Assembly (NCBI GenBank): GCA_026122225.1
Contig: JANEZZ010000404.1
Span: 1,860,001 to 1,924,000, forward strand
Source of the DNA: Heloderma charlesbogerti
Lineage: Eukaryota; Chordata; Lepidosauria; Squamata; Helodermatidae
Length of the DNA stretch: 64,000 nt
Direction: 5' to 3'
Below, piece by piece: positions 22,641 through 33,058 of this stretch. The position numbers and the translations under genes were made by a program. The stretch's first letter is position 1. Each line of letters opens with the position of its first letter. The notes beneath the pieces are model-generated. The model saw nothing but the letters and a program-made list of their open reading frames with translations, was not told the origin of the DNA and did no database searches.

Positions 22641-25600
22641 TGTCTAGGCATTAGATCCCTTGCCAGACTGCAGTGGGTCATTCACAAGTCTTCCCTTGCT
22701 GTGGGATGGCATAGCTCCAGAGGTACCCTTTCCCCTCTTCTTCCCTTGCATGCCTTACACAGCAGGATGGGAAAGATGCTGGCTAACAGTACCCCAGCAC
22801 ATGCCTGACTCAGCCAACTGCTGGTGCCAGCCATGCCCTTTGAGCTGAACTGGAAAACCCAAGCAGAAAAAGGGGATCATAGCTGGGGGCCTGAAAACAG
22901 ATGCCTTGAAATACCAACAGCAGCCCAGGCCTAGCTCTTGGTTGTGGCCATTTTAAACACAGCATTCCTTCCAATGAGACAGATAATGAATTGCTGTTGT
23001 TGTCATTAGCCTGAAATAGTGAGCAAAGGTGTCTGTTTAAAACACCTAGTGAATCCTTGCATGTATAAACTATGATGGCTGACTCAGGATAACCATCTCT
23101 GAAACCAAAAGGAACAGTAGTGTGATACACAAAGTAGTGAGCAAGCTTTTGAGTTCTCTAGAATGGTTCTTGAGGCTGAATATTAAACAAACGGGAGGGG
23201 GAGGGGGGAAGATCTGAGTAACTGCTAGCTTTTATATTTTCAAGGTGTTGGGGAACAGCCATTGTTGTTTGCTTTTTTGTCCCAGCAGCCTCTGTATCTT
23301 GAAATATTTTGCACCAGGCAGAAACTAACCCAGTTAAGTTTGCCTAACACCTTCTGCAGGCTTTGGGGCATCAACATCACATCCAATCCCCCCTTTTTTC
23401 ATTGCTTAATGCCCAGCCTGAAGAAGAGTTCTGTAGAACTCTAAAGTTCACTCACTATTTTGTGACATTTTAGTTGCTCTTAAAGAGTTATTACCCCACT
23501 TTGAATTAACCTGATTGCCTCTTGGAAGTATGGCTTTTCTAATGGTTATCAAGCCAGCCTAAATTTAATCAAGAAGCTGGGAACTTCTGGAAAGGTCTTC
23601 TTATTAAGTCCTCAGGAACTGAGCTATTGTTCTCTTTCTTGACCCAGCTTGAGCATACCCAAAGGCATTGCCTGTTTTGCTCTTGTTGGTGGTACCATAT
23701 AACTGCCCCTGAATCTAGTCCCCTCTTGAGATTCTTGAGACCCTTCTTCCTGGAACCACATACCCACTAAGAGTCTCACCCGACCAGCCACCCAGTCCTT
23801 GTTATCTGCCTCTAGCCTTTGCCCTCCACTCTGTGGCCACATCTGTGTTGCCAGGTCCAGAGCTTTCCTCTTTTGCTTGTGCTACCTGGCTGCCTTGTGT
23901 GCCCGGACAGATCCATTGCCTTGAATGCCCAGAGAAAGCTTTACACACCATGTAGCACCCATTCCTGCATTCTGACCGCATCCATTTCAATGGGGTCACT
24001 CACCCACACTGGGAGCCTGGTTGCTTGCCAGAAGGGGCCGAGGACCCACTTGGACATATGGAGCAGCTGTGTCTCACAGGAGGGTGATGGGGCTATTAAG
24101 GTTGTGAGCTCTAAGCTCAATAGTTTTTCCCATCCTGTGACTGATGGTCTGAGAGCAAAAGGCCTTGTGCCGAGGTTTTTCATGGTCTCAAGCCAGGTGC
24201 CTCCAGCACTTAGCTAGCTTCCCTTCCTTGCCTCCATCTCCTCAGTCCCCTCCAGATCAAGGCCGAAACTAGTGTCCAAAGGCTAGTAAAAGTCAGGGTA
24301 GCCGGTGAGTTTCCAAGTAACTGTGACTGACCCAGAAGCAAAGTCCTTTGTGTTCCCCTTTCTCCTTCTCCTGATATTACCCTAAATATACCTATTTTGC
24401 CCCTTGCATGTCCCGCCCTGTCCCTCTGAAAGTCAGGGTCTTCCTCTGCACTTAGGCCTCCCAAAGACCACCTCACCATATTGCTAGTGCCCTTCCTTCT
24501 CCTTGTTTGGGGCATCAGAACTCCCTGCCTTAGTCTTTTCTTTCTCTGTTGCTGTTATTAGGAATAGTTCACCTGGCCAGTGTTAGGGTGCGTATGGCAT
24601 ACTAATCATTTGCCTTTCTGTACATATTGGTGGTGAACTAAATTTTTTATCCACTCTTAATCTTTGTCAGTGAGCTAATTTCCTCACTTCAGTTTAGTAC
24701 AGTGCATAAATACCATGTATGCAATACGTCCCTGCAAAAGATCCTCATAGTTTGGTGTCCTCTACGTACGCGCGTATAGATGTGAGTTCGCGAAGAAATG
24801 TGAACAAAGATTACGATATAGATTTAAATAAATCACTTGGGCTCCATGCTTGTGTGCGCACCACAAACATTCTGCAGCTGCAACAAGGTAGAAAGATGCC
24901 AACTGAGGTTTCTTTGATTTTTGTTTTTAACAGCCTGCCTTAGTGTGACTATTATGAATCACATGCAAGAGAGGAATTGGAAATCCAAAGGGCATAACAA
25001 ATAATGCTTTGGCCCCAAAGTTTAATCATTGCTAGTCAAGGAAGACAGAAAAGCCAGCTTTGCTTGGCCTGCAGACATGGCGTGTAATATAGGGCATTGG
25101 AATGTCACCATTCCCTGTGAGTTGAGGGGTGCCCTTGCATTTTAAAAAGGCAGTTTCGAAAGCACTGAGAAGGACTTGAAAGAGCATGTGCCCTCGGCAG
25201 TCTGTGCAGATTGGGTATAAATGGGGCTCTGCGGTGTTAACGGAGCTAAGCTTGGATTACTGCCTCCATATCGAGATCAAGACAGATCTGTATGGAGATA
25301 TTTACAATAAAATATGGATTTATATAGTGCCTGTCGGATGTGGCATTACAATCTGTTGCTGAGGTGACAGAAAGATGATCCAGCTACCGGTGTTAGCGCC
25401 AAAAGGGAAGATCTGTGGAATCCCAAATTGTAAAGGGAGATGTGATGCTGTTGGTGCAAAGAGCGGTGGCCCAAAGCAAGGCATAGCTTTCCCTGTCTTG
25501 AATCATTTGTGTGAACTGGCATAAAAATCCACAGAGCTGGCAAATGCCAACACAGGAACAGTCACTGTGACTCATAAGGGAATGCTCATGTTCAAGGTTG

Positions 25601-26200
25601 TTGCCTATCTGGCACTTCCACAACTGCATCACTCAAACAACGACATACAAAAAGTACCATTGCCTTCCTTACAAATGTACTCACATTCAGGGAAAGCTTC
25701 CTGCCTGAAGCAGCTCACAGGAGCTGTGTGGCCTGCCAACGTTCTATATCTGAGCCTTCCCACCCACGGAGTTACAGTATCCATGATTATTCCGTGACAT
25801 CACAACAGCTCACCCAGGGGCTGGTTGGGGTTTACACATGGGCAAGAATGGCAGCAATAGGCCTCCCCCCTCCGCCCCAAGAATGAGTTGCAGAGAGTTG
25901 AAATAAATCTAATGATTTATATTTTAGCGGATGACTTTTCTCTGATACTCCCAGTTCTTTTTGTTTCTTGCTAAATATCTCTGGCATTAGAAGTTTTCAG
26001 ACTGAAATAAAAAAAGGATTAAGAATGGAAATCTTTTATTGGACTAGCATGGACTGATGATAGGCCATATTCTGTCTTGTCCTAAATTTGATGATAAGTG
26101 TACATACTGGCTTTCCACTAACCATCGATGGTAGTTTGGATCAGGCCCTTTTTATTCTTAACTGTGTGTTCTTGTTATGCTGATAGTGTTCAGTTAAAGA
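22641..26200. other. single-copy DNA, no gene seen
   Basis: There are no recognisable repeats over about 3.5 kb. Open frames up to 132 codons (23819-24217) are domain-free. A possible non-coding element is listed separately at 24690-25060. Confidence 0.4.
24690..25060. promoter_or_regulatory. candidate conserved non-coding element
   Basis: Repeat-free block with CpG-bearing motifs uncommon in this AT-rich DNA (TACGTACGCGCGTATAG, TTCGCGAAG, TTACGATATAG near 24767-24815). It is followed by AT-rich 'GTTTAATCATTGCTAG' and 'ATAACAAATAATGC'. CpG retention without a repeat explanation could mean constraint. Inference only. Confidence 0.2.
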
Positions 26201-26314
26201 TACTCCCTTTCCCTTCTTTTGCCATCTTTTTGCTATCTCCCACCCCACTCCTCCCCTCACTCTCCCCCTTTCTTTTTTCCTCATCCTTCCTTTTCATTTC
26301 CCATTCGATGTCAG

Positions 26315-26389
26315 GAAGGGCCATCTCTGAAGGGCCAGTCGAGCACACGACCACACCAGCGGACAGTAGCAGAAACCACAGCTTCAACA
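26315..26389 (+). CDS. candidate 75-nt internal exon (unidentified gene)
   Basis: About 100 nt of strongly pyrimidine-rich sequence (26205-26305) leads to ...GATGTCAG at 26314. Then come 75 nt, and then GTGAGT at 26390, a strong donor. The length is 25 codons. Two of three frames are open. One reads ...AISEGPVEHTTTPADSSRN..., Ser/Thr-rich with an N-H-S sequon, like a spacer or alternatively spliced extracellular exon. The other reads EGPSLKGQSSTRPHQ.... I do not recognise the gene, and no flanking exon is visible, so a chance splice-site pair remains possible. Confidence 0.3.
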
Positions 26390-26829
26390 GTGAGTGGGCC
26401 CAAAAGCAATCCCTAGTGGTGGCGTCTTTTCTTGTTCTTTGTGAGAGTGTGTTGGTTGGGAGGGGGGGCGGTTTTAGCCAGGTTGTTTACTGTGCATGCT
26501 TTTCCTTCCTCATGCATGCTACTGGACAATTGATGCCTCAGTCTGTGTGTACATTAGTCTGTGTTTGTATGTGCGTATCTCTCTCTCTCTGAAATGTGTA
26601 TGAACTCTCATTGTATAAATAACGGCTCCAAATTAATATAGGGAAGTTGTCACAAGTCGCTTGGGGCATGGCTTGTTTGGCATGGTCTTAGGAATGCCCA
26701 GCCTCCTTCAAGACGGTGGCTTGCCATTCATTGGCTTGAATAAGTGAAGACTAGATAAACTTGGGTCACAAGACATTTCTGTCTGCCAGAAATCCCCTAA
26801 GGAATCCGATTCCAGCTAACTGTGCCAAG

Positions 26830-27576
26830 TAGGGATGTCAGAGAATTTCGCCACAAATCTCGGGGAGGCCGAATTGGTGGCGAAATTGGTGGCAAAATGG
26901 TCTGCCCCCCCGCACCCCCCCGGGACGGGACTTACCTTGGGCGAATCCTCCTGGCGGCGGCAGCTCTGCTGCCATTTCCAGTAAAAAAAAACAAAACCAA
27001 AAAAACGTGATAGGCTATGTAAAGATTTACGTAGCCTATCATGGCTAGATTTTTAAAAAATACCGTGATAGGCTACGTAAATGTTTACGTAGCCTATCAC
27101 GGCTGAGTAAAAACAAAAACAAAAAACCGCCATTTGCGTTGCTTAATTTGGCACATCTAGTCTACGTAAACATTTACGTAAATAAGGGGAACGCAAATAG
27201 CGTAGACGCTACGCTATTTGCGTTCCTCTTATTTTCGCCGTAGTCTACGTAAATGTTTACGTAGACTAGACGTGCCAAAATAAGGAACGCAAATGGCGGC
27301 GCCCATGGGCGCCGCCATTTGCGTATGCACGGTTTTTTGTTTTTTACTCAGCCGTGATAGGCTATGTAAACATTTACGTAGCCTATCACGGCTGACTGCA
27401 GGGACGCAAACGGCGGCTACAGCTACCGCCATTTGCGGCCCAGCTGGCCAGGATTCGGGGGTGGAGGGACGGAGCGCCTCCCCCCCAGCCAGAATTTCGG
27501 GGGGAGGGATGGAGCACCTCCCCCCCCCACCGCGAATCAAATTTCGTTCAAGGTAAGTGACTTTCGTACATCCCTA
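26830..27576 (+). mobile_element. palindromic hAT element, copy 1 (747 bp)
   Basis: Ends TAGGGATGT...ACATCCCTA lie between perfect 8-bp duplications GTGCCAAG (26822-26829; 27577-27584). The interior has three inverted units of the type TGATAGGCTACGT.../...ACGTAGCCTATCA (27006-27043, 27063-27103, 27352-27392). These flank a larger palindrome centred near 27208, made of CGCAAATGGCGGC and AGTCTACGTAAA cassettes. Splice-donor-like AGGTAAGT is near the right end (27550), with its inverse (ACTTACCT) near the left (26930). No transposase, so non-autonomous. Confidence 0.9.
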
Positions 27577-27584
27577 GTGCCAAG

Positions 27585-28667
27585 GAAGGGCTACTTGTAT
27601 TTCTAGTCTTCATGGTTATAGAGAAAAGCTTGAGAAGCTGTGGGCCAACCAAATGCTCCCTTGGGGTGGGGCTTCCAGGGGTGGGACTTCCCTTCCCTTC
27701 TACATCTCCCTGCTCCTCCTCAGCACTCAGGCCCTCCTCCAGCACCTTTCCTACTGGCTCTCATCTTCTTTCCTTCCTATAATACTCTGCTCCCCATCAA
27801 ATTATTCTATGTTTAACCCCCACACACACACCTCCCAAACTGACAGTGAACCAAATTATCCATCGTTTAAATATTTTATCCTATTCACTTTGGAATTGCC
27901 TGTCTATTGGCATTACCTACTGTTGCCTTGGGTAGCTAAACAGCTCGGTCAGTGTTAAATTTCAGTTACCTTAGTTCACACTCTGTGAGGATTTGAATTT
28001 GGGAGAGAAAATACTGTCAAAAATCCTCATTAGGAAATGTGGAAGCTTTTCTCTTTTTTTTAAGAATGCGCGTTTGGCATTTTATCAGTGGCTTGTCCCT
28101 AATCATTCTCTCATCAGGCAAAAGTGAGTGACCTCACATTTCCTAACTTCTAGTGAGAACTTTGCAAATATTTATTATTGTTGGGACAAATAAATGTATG
28201 TATAAAGGCTTTGCCAAAATAACATGATCTGATTGGAATCAGATACTCGTTCTGTACTGCAGTCTTGGGTTGGTGCCAGCAGCTTTACAGAGTAAGAAGG
28301 GGGATAAGCAGGAAAGCCAGTAATTCCCCCTTCCCTGATCTTGCATACGCAAGATGGCACCCTTCTGCTCTGTATGAGCTCAGCTTGGAGCTGATTTATC
28401 TTACTTTTTAAACTTGATTGCAAAAAGCACTCAAGTCTACATTGTAAAGTATATGCATGGTACCATCGTGTGCATTTAAATTATTTTGTTTTCCTACAAC
28501 AAAGAAGCAGGGGGCTAATCCTTTTCCAGTCATTGATTCCATGTTGAATAGAGCACATGGAATGGCTTGTTTATTTTGCAGTTCAAACTCAGGAACATTT
28601 TGTATCTGTATTTTTAAAAATAATGTATGGATTCGCTCTTAGACTCCACACTATCCCCACAAGTGGG
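27585..28667. other. single-copy DNA, no gene seen
   Basis: No repeat or exon recognised. Confidence 0.4.
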
Positions 28668-28857
28668 AAGGCGCTGTAGCTCACTGGTAGATCACATGCT
28701 TTGCATTCATAAGGTTTCAGGTTGAATCACCGGCATCTGTAGTCAAGGCTAAGAAAGGTCCCTGTCTGAAACCCTGGAGAGCCGCTGCTAGTCTGTGTAG
28801 ACAGTACTGAACTAGATGGACTAATGTTCTAACTCGGTATAAGGCAGCTTCCTAACT
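28668..28857 (+). repeat. tRNA-Ala-derived SINE, best copy
   Basis: The head GCTGTAGCTCACTGGTAGAT ... CATGCTTTGCATTCA ... AGGTTGAATCACCGGCATCT follows tRNA-Ala, including A-box and B-box positions. The body contains AACCCTGGAGAGCCGCTGCT and TGAACTAGATGGACTAATG, and the end is GGTATAAGGCAGCTTCCTAA. Promoter mismatches (GATCACA for GAGCGCG) suggest an old copy. It is not a functional tRNA gene. Confidence 0.8.
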
Positions 28858-29088
28858 TCCCAGGCCCTCCCCCATAGTTGTCCTCCCACTTGAGAAGCAC
28901 AACATCAATCGCGTCTTAGTCCCTTTAGAAATAAAGGTCCTTTGCAAAGCAGGTGCACTATCTCTGAGCTGTGGTCCCTCTCAAAGGGGCAGCCCCATAT
29001 CCTCCTGAGCAAAGCACAGCTTTACCTCCCATGCAGTGAATTTCTATTGTCAGGGCCACATATGTATTCTGTGTATTGCATACTTCTG
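28858..29088. other. no feature seen
   Basis: Spacer between the SINE and the LINE tail. Confidence 0.4.
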
Positions 29089-29089
29089 C

Positions 29090-29128
<39 letters not shown>

Positions 29129-30310
29129 CAACATTTCTATACCTCCCCATAGCTGAAGCTCTCTGGGTGGTTTACAAAAGTTAAAACATAAAAATATAAT
29201 ATACAAAGTTTAAAAACCATTTACATAAAAGCACTTCAGCAATATATACAAACATATAACTAAAAACTACTTTAAACTAAAGACAATTTTTAAAAATCCA
29301 ACAATAAAGCAACACGGCTTAAAAGAACACAGCTTAAAAACAGTACAAAGGTCAGCAAAAGGAACAGGAGTTCTCAAAAGGGAAGGCCTGCTGGAATAGT
29401 ATAGTCTTTACCGCCTGCTTAAAAACGTTCACAGAGGTCCACAGGCACATTTCAACCGGCAGGTCATTCCGCAACCGAGGGGCAGCAAAGGAGAAGGTCC
29501 TCTTGCATGTGGTGGCCAGTCTCACATTAGGCAGCTGCAGCAGAGAGCCCTCAGAGGACCTTAGATGGCGGACAGGGATGCAGGGGAGAAGGCGCTCCCT
29601 AAGGTACCTTGAACCTAGACCATGTCAGGCTTTAAAGGTAAGACCCAGCACTCTATATTTTTTGCTCAGAAACAAATTGGCAGCCAGTGTAAAGATTTTA
29701 AAACCAGTGAATTGTAAGTCTCCATGGGATGTGCCAGAGACCAACCTGGCTGCCATATTTTGTACCAGTTGAAGTTTCCAAACTAAATATAATGACAGCC
29801 CCAAGTACAATGCATTGCAGAGATCAAGCCTAGAGGTTACCAGCGCATGCACCACCGTTACCAGGTCCACATGTTCCAAGAATGGGCGTAGCTGGCGTAT
29901 CAGCCGAAGTTGATAACAGGCAGTTCTCACCGTTGCCTCCACCTGGGGTGCCAGGAGCAGGGTTGGGTCAAGAAGCACCCCAAGCTACGAACTTGCTCCT
30001 TCGGGGGGAGTGCAGCCCCCCCCAAACTGGTTGACATACCTCAATACCTGAATTAGGACCCTTCACGATGAGCACCTCTGTCTTGCCTGGATTCACCTTC
30101 AGCTTGTTCTCCCTCATCCAGCTCATTACCGACTTCAGGCAGTCATTCAGAAGAGTCATACCTTCCTTGGATAAAGATGTTAAGGAGAAATAGGTTTGGG
30201 TGTCATCAGCATACTGATAACACTCAGCCTCAAACCTCTTGATGATCTCTCCCAGCGGTTTCATGTAGATATTGAACAGCAACGGGGATAGAATGCAGCT
30301 CTCATGAAGA
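29089..30310 (-). pseudogene. L2/CR1-type LINE, 5'-truncated, with partial RT
   Basis: Minus-strand LINE. A (TAA)n tail (29089-29129) is followed by the 3' UTR ('TTTCTATACCTCCCCATAGC' on plus). Pol then runs upward in coordinates. Landmarks on the minus strand are SCILSPLLFNIYMKPLGE, then YQYADDTQTY (YxDD catalytic motif intact as YADD), NKLKVNPGKTEVLI, VEATVRTACYQLRLIRQL, and VHALVTSRLDLCNALYLGL. Frame changes near 29980 and later stops break it. It is truncated at about 30310 in mid-RT, where foreign sequence begins. Target-primed reverse transcription is the family's mode of movement, and this copy is dead. Confidence 0.85.
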
Positions 30311-30429
30311 ACCGGGTACAGCAGGGCCAGCGTAAAGGGTAGGCATGGTTGGGCACCTGCCGAGGGCCCATGCCTCAGCAGTGGCCCCCTGACGAGAACG
30401 CCTTGGAGGTGCCACACTTCTTCATCCAG

Positions 30430-30589
30430 GGCATGGTCTGAAGGCGCAGGAGGCAGCCACCTTGCTGAGGCTAAGCAGGTCTGGGTCTGGTCAGTGCTTG
30501 GAGGGGAAACCACCTTGGAACCACATGTAGCCACCTGGAGTTCCACAATGGAAGAAAGGTGGGGTATAAATGTAATAAATAAATAAATG
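30430..30589 (+). repeat. 5S-rRNA-headed SINE
   Basis: Bases 30468-30530 track the 5S rRNA internal control region: AGGCTAAGCAGGTCTGGGTC, CTGGTCAGTGCTTGGAGGGG, then ACCACCTTGGAACCACATG. The 3' part GAAAGGTGGGGTATAAATG plus (TAAA)n is the tail found on the tRNA SINEs at 41199 and 41850 and on L2 3' ends. Known families combine 5S heads with LINE tails. I infer mobilisation by an L2-like LINE. It is not a working 5S gene because the 5' third is replaced. Confidence 0.75.
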
Positions 30590-31572
30590 CAGCCTGCTCG
30601 TTCTCCTGCCTCTCGCCCTGGCCCAGACAACAGTGGTGGTGAGGGGCAGGAGCAGGAGATGCCGCTGCCTGCCTGCTCACTGGCTCTCTTCCTGGCAAGC
30701 CAGCCGGTGGTATCAAGGATGAGAAAGAGGATGAGGAGCAATAGCAGCTGGTGACAATACTGGTGGTGAGGCAGACTCACTGAGGATGGTGGCCTGTGGA
30801 AGGTGTGTTGCCCAAGGGCCTCAAAAGCCTGTGGCCAGCACTGGGGTACAGCCGCTAATATCTGGAAAATTTAACTACTACGAAGGATTCCAGTGGACAA
30901 CAGCATTCTAAACATAGTGTTGCAAAACATAAATAAATCATGCAGACTAGATTTGTGGGGTGTTTTGCATCCAAAGGAGCTCCAAGGGAAATGCAGGAGT
31001 GTGTGAGGCCAAACTCTCCATCTGCCCTTATGGGTGCTTTAATTTCAGCAAATGTGAAGCATTTCCACTAATACTGCCAGAACCACTTATAGGAATGATG
31101 AAAAGCTTCCAGTCTCTAGTGCTGTCGATCTTGTGCGTCGTCACAAATATTAAATCCACTTTTTAAAAGAATGAAAAAAGTACCCCAAAAAAATGAGAGA
31201 AGGAAAAAAAGTATTAGACTGCCCATAAAGGAATGTGAATTTTTAGTAGGGAAGTAGCTATAAATGGCCTTGGTTTATGGACTTTTCACATTGTAAAAAG
31301 CCATCTGCTATAACCATAGCCAGCTTAATTGGAATGCACTGTTCTATTAACAGGTACATGAAAGGCCTGTCAGGAAGAACTGCAAATCATCCCGCTCTAT
31401 ATTTCTCCCCATGTCCTAAGGTTTGGGGAGAAAGAAAGTGCTACATTCAGATAAATGTTTGCACAGGTGATATCATGAAGCAGAAGGAAAGATCCACTAT
31501 AAGGACAAATGACAATCATATTTGCACACTTACATACAAGGCCTAATATCAAGCAGACAAGTTCCTCGAGCC
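30590..31572. other. single-copy DNA, no gene seen
   Basis: No exon or repeat recognised. Confidence 0.35.
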
Positions 31573-31580
31573 CACTATAG

Positions 31581-32280
31581 CAGTGGTCTCCAAAGTGGGG
31601 TGTGCAAGACGATCCCCTGGGGTGTGCGAGCTGCCTCCCACTGCTCCTGCAGGCTGCCGCAAGGAGGGCAATGGCAGTTGAAGGAAAGCAGGAAGGAGAT
31701 TAACCCTTCCCACTCAGCAAAGTGGAAAGGAGATTAACACCTCCCACTGTCCTTTTGCAGAATGAAGCCGAGAAGGAAGCAGGCACTTTCCTCTCAGCTT
31801 CCATCCTGCCAAAGGAGAGTGGGAAGGGCTAACAGCCCAGGCCAAGCCACCAGCCGGCCAAGGAGTGGGGACTCTGTGCAGGGTGCGCAGCTGGTGACCA
31901 GGAGTCCTGGCTCTGGCGCCAGGCCAAGCACACCTTCCCCTCCTTGCAAGTTGACAGTGGTGCCCTCGCTCAGTCGTCAGCATATAGCAACGACATGTGC
32001 ACACTTAGGTGGATTTACAGATTATGTTAATATTTTTTTAAGTGAGAGCAAAAAGAGTTTTTTTACTGTTAAGAAATAAAAAAATATATTTTTAAAATAC
32101 TGTTTATTTCATCTTTATCTCCTGTTTAATTTTTATTTTTTGTGTATGTTTCATAATGTACATAATATATTAGTACAGTAGTACATGTCTATAATTTATA
32201 AATAGACCTATATTGAGGGTGCACGCGCAAAATCTTTCCACTGATAGGGGTGCGTGATCAAAAACGTTTGGAGACCACTG
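31581..32280. mobile_element. non-autonomous hAT (Charlie-like ends), 700 bp
   Basis: A 14-bp inverted repeat, CAGTGGTCTCCAAA at the left and TTTGGAGACCACTG at the right, is flanked by CACTATAG (31573-31580) and CGCTATAG (32281-32288), 7 of 8 identical. The inner right part is AT-rich. No transposase frame exists. Confidence 0.85.
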
Positions 32281-32628
32281 CGCTATAGCCCCATCTCCCT
32301 TGAGCTCCGAGTGGCTGGTTTTGGTGCAGGCAGCACTTCTCAGTTCCTTCCACCTTTTATATTACTAACATCAGTTTAATGCTCTCGTGACTGTGCCAGC
32401 ACTGTCAAAAGGCCAATAACATAAGACTGCCAAAGTGACATTGGCTGGTTCATAATGATAGAACTTCCTCCCCCAGCCTCCAAAGGCCCACCAGAGTTGA
32501 ACCTGACTCTTTTCTGGAAGCACCATTAGACCTTTTCACTGTGGTGTTTTTCAGTGGCCTAGATAGGGGGTGGGGGGGAGAAGAGATGTTCCAGTGATTT
32601 CGTTTTAGGGGGGAAAGATGGCTTAAGT

Positions 32629-32765
32629 CAGCCTTCCCCACTTGACACCCTCCAGATCTGTTGGACTACAAATCCACTCATCCCCAGTGAGGACCCAGGT
32701 GCTGGCTGGGGATGTTGGGAGTTGTAGTTCAATATATCCGGGGGACACTGGGTTGGGGAAGGCTG
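32629..32765. mobile_element. hAT MITE, 137 bp (first of a stacked pair)
   Basis: CAGCCTTCCCCACTTGACAC is matched by the inverse right end GGGTTGGGGAAGGCTG. The centre has GGACTACAAATCC and GGGAGTTGTAGTTC inverses. Flanks are GCTTAAGT (32621-32628) and GCTTAAGC (32766-32773). Same family as 14620-14749. Confidence 0.85.
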
Positions 32766-32773
32766 GCTTAAGC

Positions 32774-32907
32774 CGGGGTGGGCAGAAGGTAGATCTCCAG
32801 ATGTTTTGAACTTCAATCCCCAGAAGCGCCTCCCAGCATGGCCAATGGTAAAAATGCTGGGAGCTGAAGTCCAAAATGTCTGGAGATCAACCTTCTGCCC
32901 ACCCCTG
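32774..32907. mobile_element. hAT MITE, 134 bp (second of a stacked pair)
   Basis: CGGGGTGGGCAGAAGGTAGA at the left is matched by the inverse right end CAACCTTCTGCCCACCCCTG. It uses GCTTAAGC (32766-32773) as its left duplication and GCTTAAGC (32908-32915) as its right one. It is a different family from its neighbour. A one-ended relative starts near 4963. Confidence 0.85.
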
Positions 32908-33021
32908 GCTTAAGCCATCAAAAAGAATTCTCCTGCACTTGAGTATTTTGTTTTGCTTCGCATTCCAGTTTTTCTGGCTGATTACTCTAGTTTGTGCTTA
33001 GAAAGCCTTCTCAGCTTCACT

Positions 33022-33024
<3 letters not shown>

Positions 33025-33057
<33 letters not shown>
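33025..33057. repeat. (GT)n microsatellite
   Basis: About 16 uninterrupted GT units. Confidence 0.95.

Positions 33058-33058
<1 letters not shown>

Noticed and set aside
27000..27400. CRISPR-like regularly spaced repeats
   Set aside because: The units are self-palindromic, irregularly spaced, and lie inside a hAT element in a vertebrate genome.
28668..28740. tRNA-Ala gene
   Set aside because: It is continuous with a SINE body, and promoter and stem positions are mutated. Related truncated copies occur at 1 and 2484.
30462..30533. 5S rRNA gene
   Set aside because: The 5' third is replaced and a SINE tail is attached, so it is a SINE head and not a functional 5S gene.
29968..30780. 270-codon minus-strand frame with RT at its end
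   Set aside because: Only the part below about 30310 is LINE RT. The upstream part is the antisense of a 5S-like SINE and unrelated DNA.
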